Source: CALOCY01 sp942491975 (GTDB lineage: Bacteria; Bacteroidota; Bacteroidia; Bacteroidales; Prolixibacteraceae). From it: a DNA stretch of 64,000 bases. Below the pieces are notes generated by a model. That model had not been told where the DNA came from, did not search any database, and worked only from the letters and a program-made list of their open reading frames with translations. Shown piece by piece: positions 8,167-15,827 of this stretch. The stretch spans positions 496,001 through 560,000 of the forward strand of contig CALOCY010000004.1 of the NCBI GenBank assembly GCA_942491975.1, written 5' to 3'. Numbering within the stretch: the stretch's first letter is position 1; every line of letters begins with the position of its first letter. A program made the translations under genes and the position numbers.

Positions 8167-10323
8167 TTACTCTTCTGCCATTTCAGCTTCGTATGCAGCC
8201 AATAGCTCTTCCTGAACATCAGCAGGAACTTTTTCATAGCTGGCATATGTCATATCAAAACGACCCCTGCCTCCTGTGATTGAACTCAATGAAGTGACGT
8301 ATTTGTTCATCTCTTTCAACGGCACTTTAGCGGTGATTTTTTCATAACCCCTTTCACTACCCATGCCCATAATCATGGCACGGCGTCCTTGCAGGTCACT
8401 CATTACATCACCCATGCGGTCGCTTGGAACCCATACATTAAGATCATAGATGGGCTCAAGAATTTTTGGTCCGGCTTGTTTAAATGCAGTAGCAAATGCA
8501 TGACGTCCGGCCAGTTTAAACGAAATTTCGTTTGAATCAACAGGGTGCATTTTACCATCATATATACAAACACATATATCACGTGCATACGATCCGGTCA
8601 GTGGCCCTTCTTCAATCTTCTCCATGATGCCTTTCAGTATGGCAGGAAGGAAACGTGCATCAATAGATCCACCTACAATACAGTTGTAAAAGATAAGTTT
8701 ACCACCCCATTGAAGCGGGTACTCCTGCTTGTCGCGAACAGACATCTTCTGTTCTTTACCATTCAAATTGTACATTTTCGGATCGGCCATTCCTTCTTCA
8801 TAAGGCTCAATCACCATGTGTACTTCACCAAACTGGCCGGAACCACCTGATTGTTTTTTGTGACGGTAGTCGGCCTGAGCAATTTTAGTAATGGTTTCGC
8901 GGTAAGGTATTTTAGGTTCGTTGAAGGCAATGTCAATTTTAAATTGATTGGCAAAGAACCATTTTAGCACATTCATATGGTATTCGCCCTGAGAGTGGAC
9001 AAGCAATTGTTTTAATTCCCTGGAGTACTCAATCACATAAGTAGGGTCTTCAAAATTCAGTTTATGTAATGATTCACCTACTTTCTCGTCGTCCGATTCA
9101 CTAACTGCTTTTATCGCCACACGCATACGTGGGTTCGGGAACGTGATAGGTGCGAATTTTACATCAGCCTCTTTTGTGCTGAGTGTGTCATTCAATTTAG
9201 TCTCTTTCAGTTTTACTGTTGCACCAATATCCCCGGCGTGCATTTCAGTTACTTTTGTGCGGTTTTTGCCGGCTACGGCATACAGTTGGGCAATACGCTC
9301 TTTTGATCCCTTTGTAGTATTGATCAAATCCATGCCTTCGGAAACTTTACCCGATTGCACTTTGAAGTAAATAACTTCGCCCACGTGAGACTCAACAGAT
9401 GTTTTAAACACAAACAGACTAGTTGGTTCTCCATCCTCTATTTTCACCTCTTTTCCGCTCTCAATTTTTCGTTGTTTAAGTTCGTTGGGCGCAGGAACAA
9501 TATTGCATACAAACTCCATCAGGCGACGAACGCCCATGTCTTTCTTTGCACAGGTGCAGAATACAGGGAACAAGGTGCGGTCAAGCATGCCAACGCGCAT
9601 TCCCTGACGCATCTCTTCTTCCGAAAGTGAACCTTTTTCAAAATAAAGCTCCATCAATGCCTCGTCATTCTCAGCTGCTTTTTCAATAAGTTCGTTTTGA
9701 AGCTCTTCTGCTTTTCCCATTTCTGCTTCGGGAATATCTAATATTTCAGGAGTTCCTCCATCGGGTCCCCACTGGTACATTTTCATTTTCAGCACGTCAA
9801 CAACCTGATTGAAACCGGGACCGGTAGCAACAGGATATTGTACGATGGTTACTTTGTTGCCCAGCAAGGCACGTGAGTTGTCAATCATCTGGTCGAAATT
9901 CACATTTTCATGATCCAAATGGTTGGCTACGAAAATGAGTGGGGTTTTATTTTCGTCGGCAATGCGGATGTGGTTTTCTGTCCCGGCTTCAATTCCGTTA
10001 GCAGTGTTGACCATAAGCAGGCCTGTGTCTGCTACATTCAATGCTGCGTATGCTGATCCTGAAAGGTCATCCACGCCGGGAACATCAATAAAGTTTATTT
10101 TTTTGTCGTTGAATTCAGTGTAGAGAAGGGTTGAAAGTACGGAGTTATTGTATTCCTGTTCAATAGGGTTGTGGTCAGATACGGTATTTCCCGAGGCAAT
10201 ATCACCTCTCCGGTTGATCACTCCACCCTCGAAAAGCATGGCTTCAGCGAGGGTGGTTTTCCCACAGCCGGCATTTCCTAATAAAGCGAGATTTTTAATC
10301 TCTTCAGTCTTATAAGCTTTCAT
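8167..10323 (-). CDS. Elongation factor G-like translational GTPase
   Basis: 718 residues with the EF-G domain order: GTPase, domain II (VGEVIYFKVQSGKVSEG), III, IV (GSIDARFLPAILKGIMEKIEEGPL) and V. P-loop GNAGCGKT is at 16-23. The G3 motif is DVPGVDD (80-86) instead of DTPGHVD, so the histidine that activates water in canonical EF-G is replaced by valine; G4 is NHLD (134-137) instead of NKxD. This places it with the EF-G-like paralogues (EF-G II type) rather than the main fusA product. Monocistronic, with its own terminator. Exact role (a stress or alternative translocase) is not known from sequence. Confidence 0.85.
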   Translation of the reverse strand: MKAYKTEEIKNLALLGNAGCGKTTLAEAMLFEGGVINRRGDIASGNTVSDHNPIEQEYNNSVLSTLLYTEFNDKKINFIDVPGVDDLSGSAYAALNVADTGLLMVNTANGIEAGTENHIRIADENKTPLIFVANHLDHENVNFDQMIDNSRALLGNKVTIVQYPVATGPGFNQVVDVLKMKMYQWGPDGGTPEILDIPEAEMGKAEELQNELIEKAAENDEALMELYFEKGSLSEEEMRQGMRVGMLDRTLFPVFCTCAKKDMGVRRLMEFVCNIVPAPNELKQRKIESGKEVKIEDGEPTSLFVFKTSVESHVGEVIYFKVQSGKVSEGMDLINTTKGSKERIAQLYAVAGKNRTKVTEMHAGDIGATVKLKETKLNDTLSTKEADVKFAPITFPNPRMRVAIKAVSESDDEKVGESLHKLNFEDPTYVIEYSRELKQLLVHSQGEYHMNVLKWFFANQFKIDIAFNEPKIPYRETITKIAQADYRHKKQSGGSGQFGEVHMVIEPYEEGMADPKMYNLNGKEQKMSVRDKQEYPLQWGGKLIFYNCIVGGSIDARFLPAILKGIMEKIEEGPLTGSYARDICVCIYDGKMHPVDSNEISFKLAGRHAFATAFKQAGPKILEPIYDLNVWVPSDRMGDVMSDLQGRRAMIMGMGSERGYEKITAKVPLKEMNKYVTSLSSITGGRGRFDMTYASYEKVPADVQEELLAAYEAEMAEE

Positions 10324-10593
10324 ATTTCAATGGTTTAAATTGTTTTTGTAGAGAAATTTAAAGTCATTTTAAAAAAAAGTCCACCAAAGATAGCAATAAT
10401 TTAAGATGCGGCAAGCCTGATTTTGAAAGAGATATCTCTCTTTTAGAAAATGAGAAATCGTATTTCACCTGAAATGCAGTTTGTGCTTAACTTTTTCATT
10501 GACGGATAAAAAAATGATGCCCTGTAATTGACTCAATATGTTCGAAAAATATGTTGAAGAATATGTAATAGATATGAGTAACGGGAAACAGGG

Positions 10594-11181
10594 TTATGAC
10601 AGAAAATTGTCAAGTTCTTCGTAAAGCCGTTGTACCGGTAACCCCATCACATTAAAGTAAGACCCTTCAATTTTTTCAATCCCAATGTATCCAATCCACT
10701 CTTGTATACCATAGGCCCCTGCTTTATCATAAGGCTTGCAGGTTTTTATATAGTGATGTATCTCCCCGTCGGAGAGGGTTTTAAACCAGACATTGGTAGT
10801 GCTGGCAAACGAAGAGCTTTTATCGGCTGTTGTGATGCACACCCCGGTAATTACCTGGTGCTGTTGTCCTGAAAGTGCTTTCAATGTTTCGAAAGCATGG
10901 TTATAATCGCAAGGCTTGCCCAATACCTGTTCCTGAAGCGACACGATGGTATCGGAGGTGATTAAAAGTGTGTCCGGGGTTAGTTCATTGATAAAAGGCT
11001 GTGCTTTTAGCCCGGCGAGGTAGACGGGAATTTGCCCAACAGTGAGATTCTCGGGATACGTTTCTTCCACTTCGTGTACCTGTACTTCAAAATCGATTCC
11101 CAGGTCTCTTAGTAACTGTTGCCGGCGGGGTGATTTCGAAGCAAGAATAACAGTGTAATTGCGAAGTTTTTCAAATAGCAT
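10594..11181 (-). CDS. maf: Maf-like nucleoside triphosphate pyrophosphatase
   Basis: Hydrolyses non-canonical or nucleotide triphosphates (house-cleaning; dTTP/UTP type in many bacteria). N-terminal LASKSPRRQQLLRDLGI (ASKSPRR at 14-20) is the Maf signature; SDTIVSLQEQVLGKP carries the catalytic Asp, and the C-terminal IEKIEGSYFNVMGLP is typical. 195 residues. Alone between the EF-G-like gene and the SIMPL gene, on the same strand, with gaps too large for tight coupling. Confidence 0.93.
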   Translation of the reverse strand: MLFEKLRNYTVILASKSPRRQQLLRDLGIDFEVQVHEVEETYPENLTVGQIPVYLAGLKAQPFINELTPDTLLITSDTIVSLQEQVLGKPCDYNHAFETLKALSGQQHQVITGVCITTADKSSSFASTTNVWFKTLSDGEIHHYIKTCKPYDKAGAYGIQEWIGYIGIEKIEGSYFNVMGLPVQRLYEELDNFLS

Positions 11182-11368
11182 GTGCTTGATTGTTTAGCAT
11201 GGAGTATAGCGCATAGGGCAAAGTGCAACAAGGCAGACCGGAGACTGGAAACCGGAAAATCATGAAAATTTCATGATTTAGTTTACTCTATTTTCTTCTT
11301 CAATTCTACGCTTCTCCACTTCTTCTCTACTCATTTTTGTCTTTTTCTTGGCTCCTGATTCTTGCATC

Positions 11369-12076
11369 TTATTTCAACTCAAACCGTGCCAATATAGAGT
11401 ATTCCAGTTTTATCTTCTCAAACTCTATATCCGGTACGACAGCTTCCTGTGCAAAAGAGGAGGCTCCCCTGATTGCAATATTTGATACCCCTTTCATCCT
11501 TCCCAATTCGTAGCGGGGGCTCTCTATTTCCCGTATGTACAGGGCATTGCCAATGGTCTGGTCTATTGCACCGGCTAGGTAACTAGCCTTATTTTTAGCG
11601 GCCTGCATCGCTTTCATTTTCACTTCAGCCCTTAAATCCTCTATTTTTGAGTGATCGACTTTTTCAATGGAGATGTTTGAAATATCGATCTTTTCCAGTT
11701 CCTGAAAAACACGTCCGGCAATTTTTCCCTCGTGAACAACCAGTTGATATGCTTTGGAGGTAAAAATCTTATTGTTTTTCAACCAGTAAAACTTAAAGTT
11801 GCTGGCCATGTCTTTTATGGCTAAATCTTTTGAAATATCTATCCCAATGGCTGTTAGTTTTCCAATCATCAGCTTTTCCAGTTCTTCCAGCGACTGTTTT
11901 TTCTTATTCTCTTTCTCATCAATGATGATATTTAAATAGATCTCATCGGGGACAACCTCCATTTCAGCTTTTCCTGTGATCTCGATATAGTTCAGGTCGA
12001 TAAAGTTCTTTTCCCCGCTTTGTGAAAAAGCATAAGCGGAGATGATAAGCAGTAATAAGGTAAGTGTTGTTTTCAT
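11369..12076 (-). CDS. SIMPL domain (DUF541) secreted protein
   Basis: 235 residues with a signal peptide (MKTTLTLLLLIISAYAFSQS) and a SIMPL/DUF541 body: IEITGKAEMEVVPDEIYLNIII at the start and RAEVKMKAMQAAKNKASYLAGAI in the later half. Proteins of this family are periplasmic or outer-membrane associated and their biochemical role is poorly defined. A single gene, not clearly in an operon. Confidence 0.85.
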   Translation of the reverse strand: MKTTLTLLLLIISAYAFSQSGEKNFIDLNYIEITGKAEMEVVPDEIYLNIIIDEKENKKKQSLEELEKLMIGKLTAIGIDISKDLAIKDMASNFKFYWLKNNKIFTSKAYQLVVHEGKIAGRVFQELEKIDISNISIEKVDHSKIEDLRAEVKMKAMQAAKNKASYLAGAIDQTIGNALYIREIESPRYELGRMKGVSNIAIRGASSFAQEAVVPDIEFEKIKLEYSILARFELK

Positions 12077-12115
12077 CGGGTTTAAGTTTTTGTTTAACGT
12101 AAAGATACAACATTA

Positions 12116-12148
12116 TTAAAAAAAACGGGCTGCATTGCTGCAACCCGC
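12116..12148 (-). terminator. Terminator after hcp
   Basis: On the minus strand CGGGTTGCA and TGCAGCCCG form a stem around GCAA, followed by a long T run (the A run at 12114-12125). It lies 29 bp after the hcp stop. Confidence 0.8.
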
Positions 12149-12176
12149 CTTCATGTACAAAATTCAGATTAGCGAA

Positions 12177-13829
12177 TTAAGTTGTAGCTATTTTTTCTCC
12201 CAAAAATAGTTTTAAATCTTCATCAACAGTGCCAACGCCCCCGATGCCAAATGTGTCGACCAATACTTTGGCCACATTGGGCGAAAGGAAAGCCGGGAGT
12301 GTAGGCCCGAGGTGTATGTTTTTCACGCCCAGGTAGAGCAGTGCCAGCAATACAATAACGGCTTTTTGCTCATACCATGCAATATTGTAAGCAATAGGCA
12401 GGTCGTTGATGTCGTTCAACCCGAATACCTCTTTTAATTTCAATGCAATAACGGCCAGTGAATAAGAGTCGTTACACTGTCCCGCATCCAATACACGTGG
12501 TATTCCGCCAATGTCGCCCAAAGGCAATTTGTTGTAACGGTACTTGGCGCATCCTGCCGTAAGTATTACAGTGTCTTTTGGTAGTTTTCCGGCAAACTCA
12601 GTGTAATAGTCACGGTCTTTCATGCGCCCGTCGCACCCTGCCATGACAAAGAATTTACGGATAGCCCCGCTTTTTACGGCATCAACAACTTTATCGGCCA
12701 GTTGCAGTACCTGATTGTGTGCAAAACCACCAATAATTTCACCCTCTTCAATTTGTGTAGGGGCAGCACAACGTTTGGCATGTGCAATAATTTCACTGAA
12801 ATCTTTGGTGTCATCAGTATTGGCTGTAATGTGTTTGAAACCGGGAAATCCGGTTGCACCTGTAGTGTATACGCGATCTTTATAGGTGGCGTTGGCAGCC
12901 GGCGGTACCATGCAGTTGGTCGTGAACAGTATCGGACCGTTGAACGATTCAAATTCCTCTTTCTGCTTCCACCATGCATTTCCGTAATTACCCACAAAGT
13001 TTTCGTATTTTTTGAATGCAGGATAGTAGTGGGCCGGCAACATTTCACTGTGGGTATATACATCTACACCGGTACCCTCTGTTTGTTTTAACAGTTCTTC
13101 TAAATCTTTCAGGTCGTGTCCGCTAATGAGGATGGCCGGGTTATTGCGTACACCAATATTTACTTTGGTCAGTTCGGGATTACCGTAAGTTGATGTGTGG
13201 GCTTTGTCAAGCAATGCCATCACTTCCACACCATACTTGCCACACTCCATAACAATAGCTACCAACTCATCGGCAGTAAGGTTGTTGTTTACTGTGGCTG
13301 CCAGTGCTTTATGGATAAATGTGTATATCTCATCGTTTTCGTACCCAAGGTTTAAAGCATGGTCAGCATAAGCCGCTACACCTTTTACCCCATAGGTAAG
13401 CAGTTCGCGGAGTGAGCGCACATCTTCGTTCTCGGCAGATAAAATACCGACAACGGGTGCTTTTGTATCATATTCCGCTTCAGAAACAGGAGTCCAGCTA
13501 ATAGCCTCAAATGCGGGAAGCTCAATGCCTTTTCCCAAACATGTTTTTTTCAGTTCGTCGCGGTACTTCAGCCCTTTTGTGATTTTGGCTTTTATTGATG
13601 CATCATCGAAGTTGGCATTGGTAATGGTGGCAAATAGCCCTTCCAGTACAAAATGGTTTATTTCTGTCGGCACTGCTTCCAGCTTTTCAGCCATTACGCC
13701 TATTCCACGGATAACCCATACCAGAAGGTCTTGTGAGTTGGATACGATATCGGTTTTACCACATACACCTTTTAGTGTACATCCGGTGCCATTGGCTGCT
13801 TCCTGACATTGATAACAAAACATACTCAT
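12177..13829 (-). CDS. hcp: Hybrid cluster protein (hydroxylamine/NO reductase)
   Basis: Iron-sulphur-oxo cluster enzyme linked to nitric oxide and hydroxylamine detoxification. The N-terminal cysteines Cys5, Cys8, Cys17 and Cys23 have C-x2-C-x8-C-x5-C spacing, the class I arrangement of strict anaerobes. Hybrid-cluster segments are seen in FVMAGCDGRM, LTAGCAKYRYN and DAGQCNDSYS. The 550 residues are full length. It follows an iron-sulphur protein gene on the same strand and is preceded at 14030-14047 by an 18-bp palindrome identical in plan to the one controlling that gene and the divergent Crp/Fnr regulator. No hcr reductase gene is adjacent. Confidence 0.95.
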   Translation of the reverse strand: MSMFCYQCQEAANGTGCTLKGVCGKTDIVSNSQDLLVWVIRGIGVMAEKLEAVPTEINHFVLEGLFATITNANFDDASIKAKITKGLKYRDELKKTCLGKGIELPAFEAISWTPVSEAEYDTKAPVVGILSAENEDVRSLRELLTYGVKGVAAYADHALNLGYENDEIYTFIHKALAATVNNNLTADELVAIVMECGKYGVEVMALLDKAHTSTYGNPELTKVNIGVRNNPAILISGHDLKDLEELLKQTEGTGVDVYTHSEMLPAHYYPAFKKYENFVGNYGNAWWKQKEEFESFNGPILFTTNCMVPPAANATYKDRVYTTGATGFPGFKHITANTDDTKDFSEIIAHAKRCAAPTQIEEGEIIGGFAHNQVLQLADKVVDAVKSGAIRKFFVMAGCDGRMKDRDYYTEFAGKLPKDTVILTAGCAKYRYNKLPLGDIGGIPRVLDAGQCNDSYSLAVIALKLKEVFGLNDINDLPIAYNIAWYEQKAVIVLLALLYLGVKNIHLGPTLPAFLSPNVAKVLVDTFGIGGVGTVDEDLKLFLGEKIATT

Positions 13830-14029
13830 AATTTCTTTTTTTAAGGTTTTTATTTGTTGTAATAAAGTACAGAGATACTAGTACTTAGTAGTTAGATAAA
13901 AAGATGTGTTAATTTATTGAAAATCAAATGATTTTGCTTTTCGTCTAATGTCTAGCATCTATAAATCTAACACTCTATTTTTTGTGAAAAATTCTCTGAT
14001 TCAAAAGTAAAAGATCGTAAACTCTTATT

Positions 14030-14047
14030 TTGTAACATATGTGACAA
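14030..14047. promoter_or_regulatory. HcpR-type operator upstream of hcp
   Basis: TTGTAACATATGTGACAA is an 18-bp imperfect palindrome (TTGTnACA two bases TGTnACAA). The same sequence with AT in the centre occurs at 15073-15090. It is about 200 bp before the hcp start and 45 bp beyond the end of the iron-sulphur gene, so it should serve hcp. Crp/Fnr-type dimers bind such sites; assignment to the neighbouring regulator is inference. Confidence 0.75.
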
Positions 14048-14091
14048 TACTTAAAAAAGTACATAGATTTTAGTATTGAGTACTTAGATTT

Positions 14092-15000
14092 CTAAACCCA
14101 CTCTTCGGATACAACCTCTCCACGTACATTTACTACCACACATTTAACGGGTATTTTACGTTGGGCACTTTTTGCTGCCTCCTGTGCCATTTGTAACAAT
14201 CCCTGGCAGCAGGGGACTTCCATAATTACCACGGTGAGGGTATTGATCTGTGCATCATCGATGAGCATTTGCAGCTTATCGATATAAACCTCTTTGCGCG
14301 AATCGAGTTTCGGACAGGCTATCCCCAGTGTTTTTCCTTTTAAAAACCGGTTGTGGAAATTCCCCAGGGTAAATGCCGTACAATCGGCTGCCAACACAAA
14401 GTCTGATTGTTGAAAATGTCCGCTAAGGGGATGCATCAGGTGCATTTGTACAGGCCAGTGGGTGAGTGCTGATGGCTGATCGGTTACGGAAACATTATCT
14501 GTCTCTTTGTTGTTGAAGACCATCGCTTTGGAGCCGGGACATCCGCCTCCGTGGTGGTGTCCTGCATGAGGATTCATCAATACCGATTTACGGGGTGCTG
14601 GTGTTGGTTGCTCACTACCGTGAATTGCTGCAATGACTTCGCTGATGTCAAAATCTACTTCACTGCTGTTGTTTCTCAGGTAGTCGATCCCTTGTTTTAG
14701 GTACTCCGGTTCGTTATGCTCTTTAAGGTGTTGCAGGTGGGCAATTACAGTATTCTTCCCTTTCCCTGTCATCTCTTTCATTACAGCTATCTCATCATAA
14801 GGTTGTGCTTCCCGTTCTTCCATGGTAATGGCACCTTCGGGGCAATGTCCGAGGCAGGCGCCAAGCCCGTCACACATCAGGTCACTTACCAACCGTGCTT
14901 TTTTATCAATAATTTGTAATGCCCCCTCGTGACAATTGGGTATACAAAGACCACATCCGTTGCATTTCTCTTCGTCTATTTTTACAATTTGCCGTTTCAT
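14092..15000 (-). CDS. 4Fe-4S dicluster protein, likely electron partner of Hcp
   Basis: 302 residues. The N-terminal ferredoxin domain has CNGCGLCIPNC (Cys13, 16, 19, 23) and CDGLGACLGHCP, in which the second cysteine of the usual motif is Leu46. A His/Gly-rich linker (HAGHHHGGGCPGSK) leads to a C-terminal domain with conserved-looking Cys in AADCTAF, GIACPKLD and VPCCQG, which may hold another metal site. It sits between hcp and a divergent HcpR-like regulator and shares their operator, so an electron-transfer role for hybrid cluster protein is a reasonable inference in the absence of hcr. Confidence 0.8.
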   Translation of the reverse strand: MKRQIVKIDEEKCNGCGLCIPNCHEGALQIIDKKARLVSDLMCDGLGACLGHCPEGAITMEEREAQPYDEIAVMKEMTGKGKNTVIAHLQHLKEHNEPEYLKQGIDYLRNNSSEVDFDISEVIAAIHGSEQPTPAPRKSVLMNPHAGHHHGGGCPGSKAMVFNNKETDNVSVTDQPSALTHWPVQMHLMHPLSGHFQQSDFVLAADCTAFTLGNFHNRFLKGKTLGIACPKLDSRKEVYIDKLQMLIDDAQINTLTVVIMEVPCCQGLLQMAQEAAKSAQRKIPVKCVVVNVRGEVVSEEWV

Positions 15001-15072
15001 CGTATTTTGCTTTTATGTATTAACCGTAGAATCATTTTCCGGTTCAAAATTACAAGATGTTATTCCGATAGT

Positions 15073-15090
15073 TTGTAACAATTGTGACAA
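15073..15090. promoter_or_regulatory. HcpR-type operator in the divergent regulator/Fe-S gene intergenic region
   Basis: TTGTAACAATTGTGACAA, an 18-bp imperfect palindrome. It is 73 bp before the leftward iron-sulphur gene and 39 bp before the rightward regulator start (15129), so one site can control both and give autoregulation. It matches the hcp-proximal site at 16 or more of 18 positions. Confidence 0.8.
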
Positions 15091-15128
15091 CAGTAGGATA
15101 TTTTTTTGTAAATTCAGCAGATTTTGAG

Positions 15129-15824
15129 ATGGATACTGAGATGGAAAATGTATTTGAAATATTGGTAACTTCGCCTGTGTTCAGGGGAATAGATACACAT
15201 ACAACAAAGGAGCTGTTGCAGGCAGTTGGCTACCAGATAAAACAGTACGAGAAAGATGAGCTGATTGCTATGCGTGATGATGAATGTAATGTATTGATGA
15301 TTGTAGTGGAAGGAAGCGTGAAAGGTGAGATGCTTGATTTTTCGGGCAAAATAATCAAGATTGAAGATATCCCTGCCCCTCGTCCGTTGGCTTCCGCATT
15401 TTTGTTTGGCCAACAGAACCGGTTCCCGGTTGATATTGTTGCCAACGAGAAAGTGAAGATTGTAAGAATACAGAAACCTGCCATGTTACAGCTGTTTCAA
15501 AAAAGCGGGCAGGTGCTGAAAAATTACCTGAATGCTATTTCGGACCGCACACAGTTTTTGACCCGGAAATTGTTTTTCCTGTCGTTCAAAACCATTAAAG
15601 AAAAGATTGCTTTTTACCTGGGAGAGCAGATGAAAAAACAGGGTGGGGAGCAAATTACACTTCCACTTCCGCAACGTGAAATAGCTGAGCTGTTTGGGGT
15701 GGCACGCCCCTCATTGGCCCGTGGTTTTGCCGGGCTGGAGAAGGAAGGTTTTATTGTCGTTGACAGGAAGAACGTGACGATTCTGGATAAAACCGGCCTG
15801 TTAACGATGATCAGTGGCCGGTGA
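15129..15824 (+). CDS. Crp/Fnr-family regulator, HcpR-like
   Basis: 231 residues: N-terminal cyclic-nucleotide-type sensor domain (about 10-125), long dimer helix, and C-terminal winged helix with recognition segment LPQREIAELFGVARPSLARGFAGLEKEGFI. No FNR-type N-terminal cysteine cluster is present, so direct oxygen sensing by Fe-S is unlikely; haem-based NO sensing is known for HcpR/DNR proteins. Start 15129 (MDTEMENVFEIL) is chosen over 15084, which overlaps the operator. Divergent from the Hcp partner gene; ends three bases before the convergent histidine kinase. Confidence 0.85.
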   Translation: MDTEMENVFEILVTSPVFRGIDTHTTKELLQAVGYQIKQYEKDELIAMRDDECNVLMIVVEGSVKGEMLDFSGKIIKIEDIPAPRPLASAFLFGQQNRFPVDIVANEKVKIVRIQKPAMLQLFQKSGQVLKNYLNAISDRTQFLTRKLFFLSFKTIKEKIAFYLGEQMKKQGGEQITLPLPQREIAELFGVARPSLARGFAGLEKEGFIVVDRKNVTILDKTGLLTMISGR

Positions 15825-15827
15825 CAC

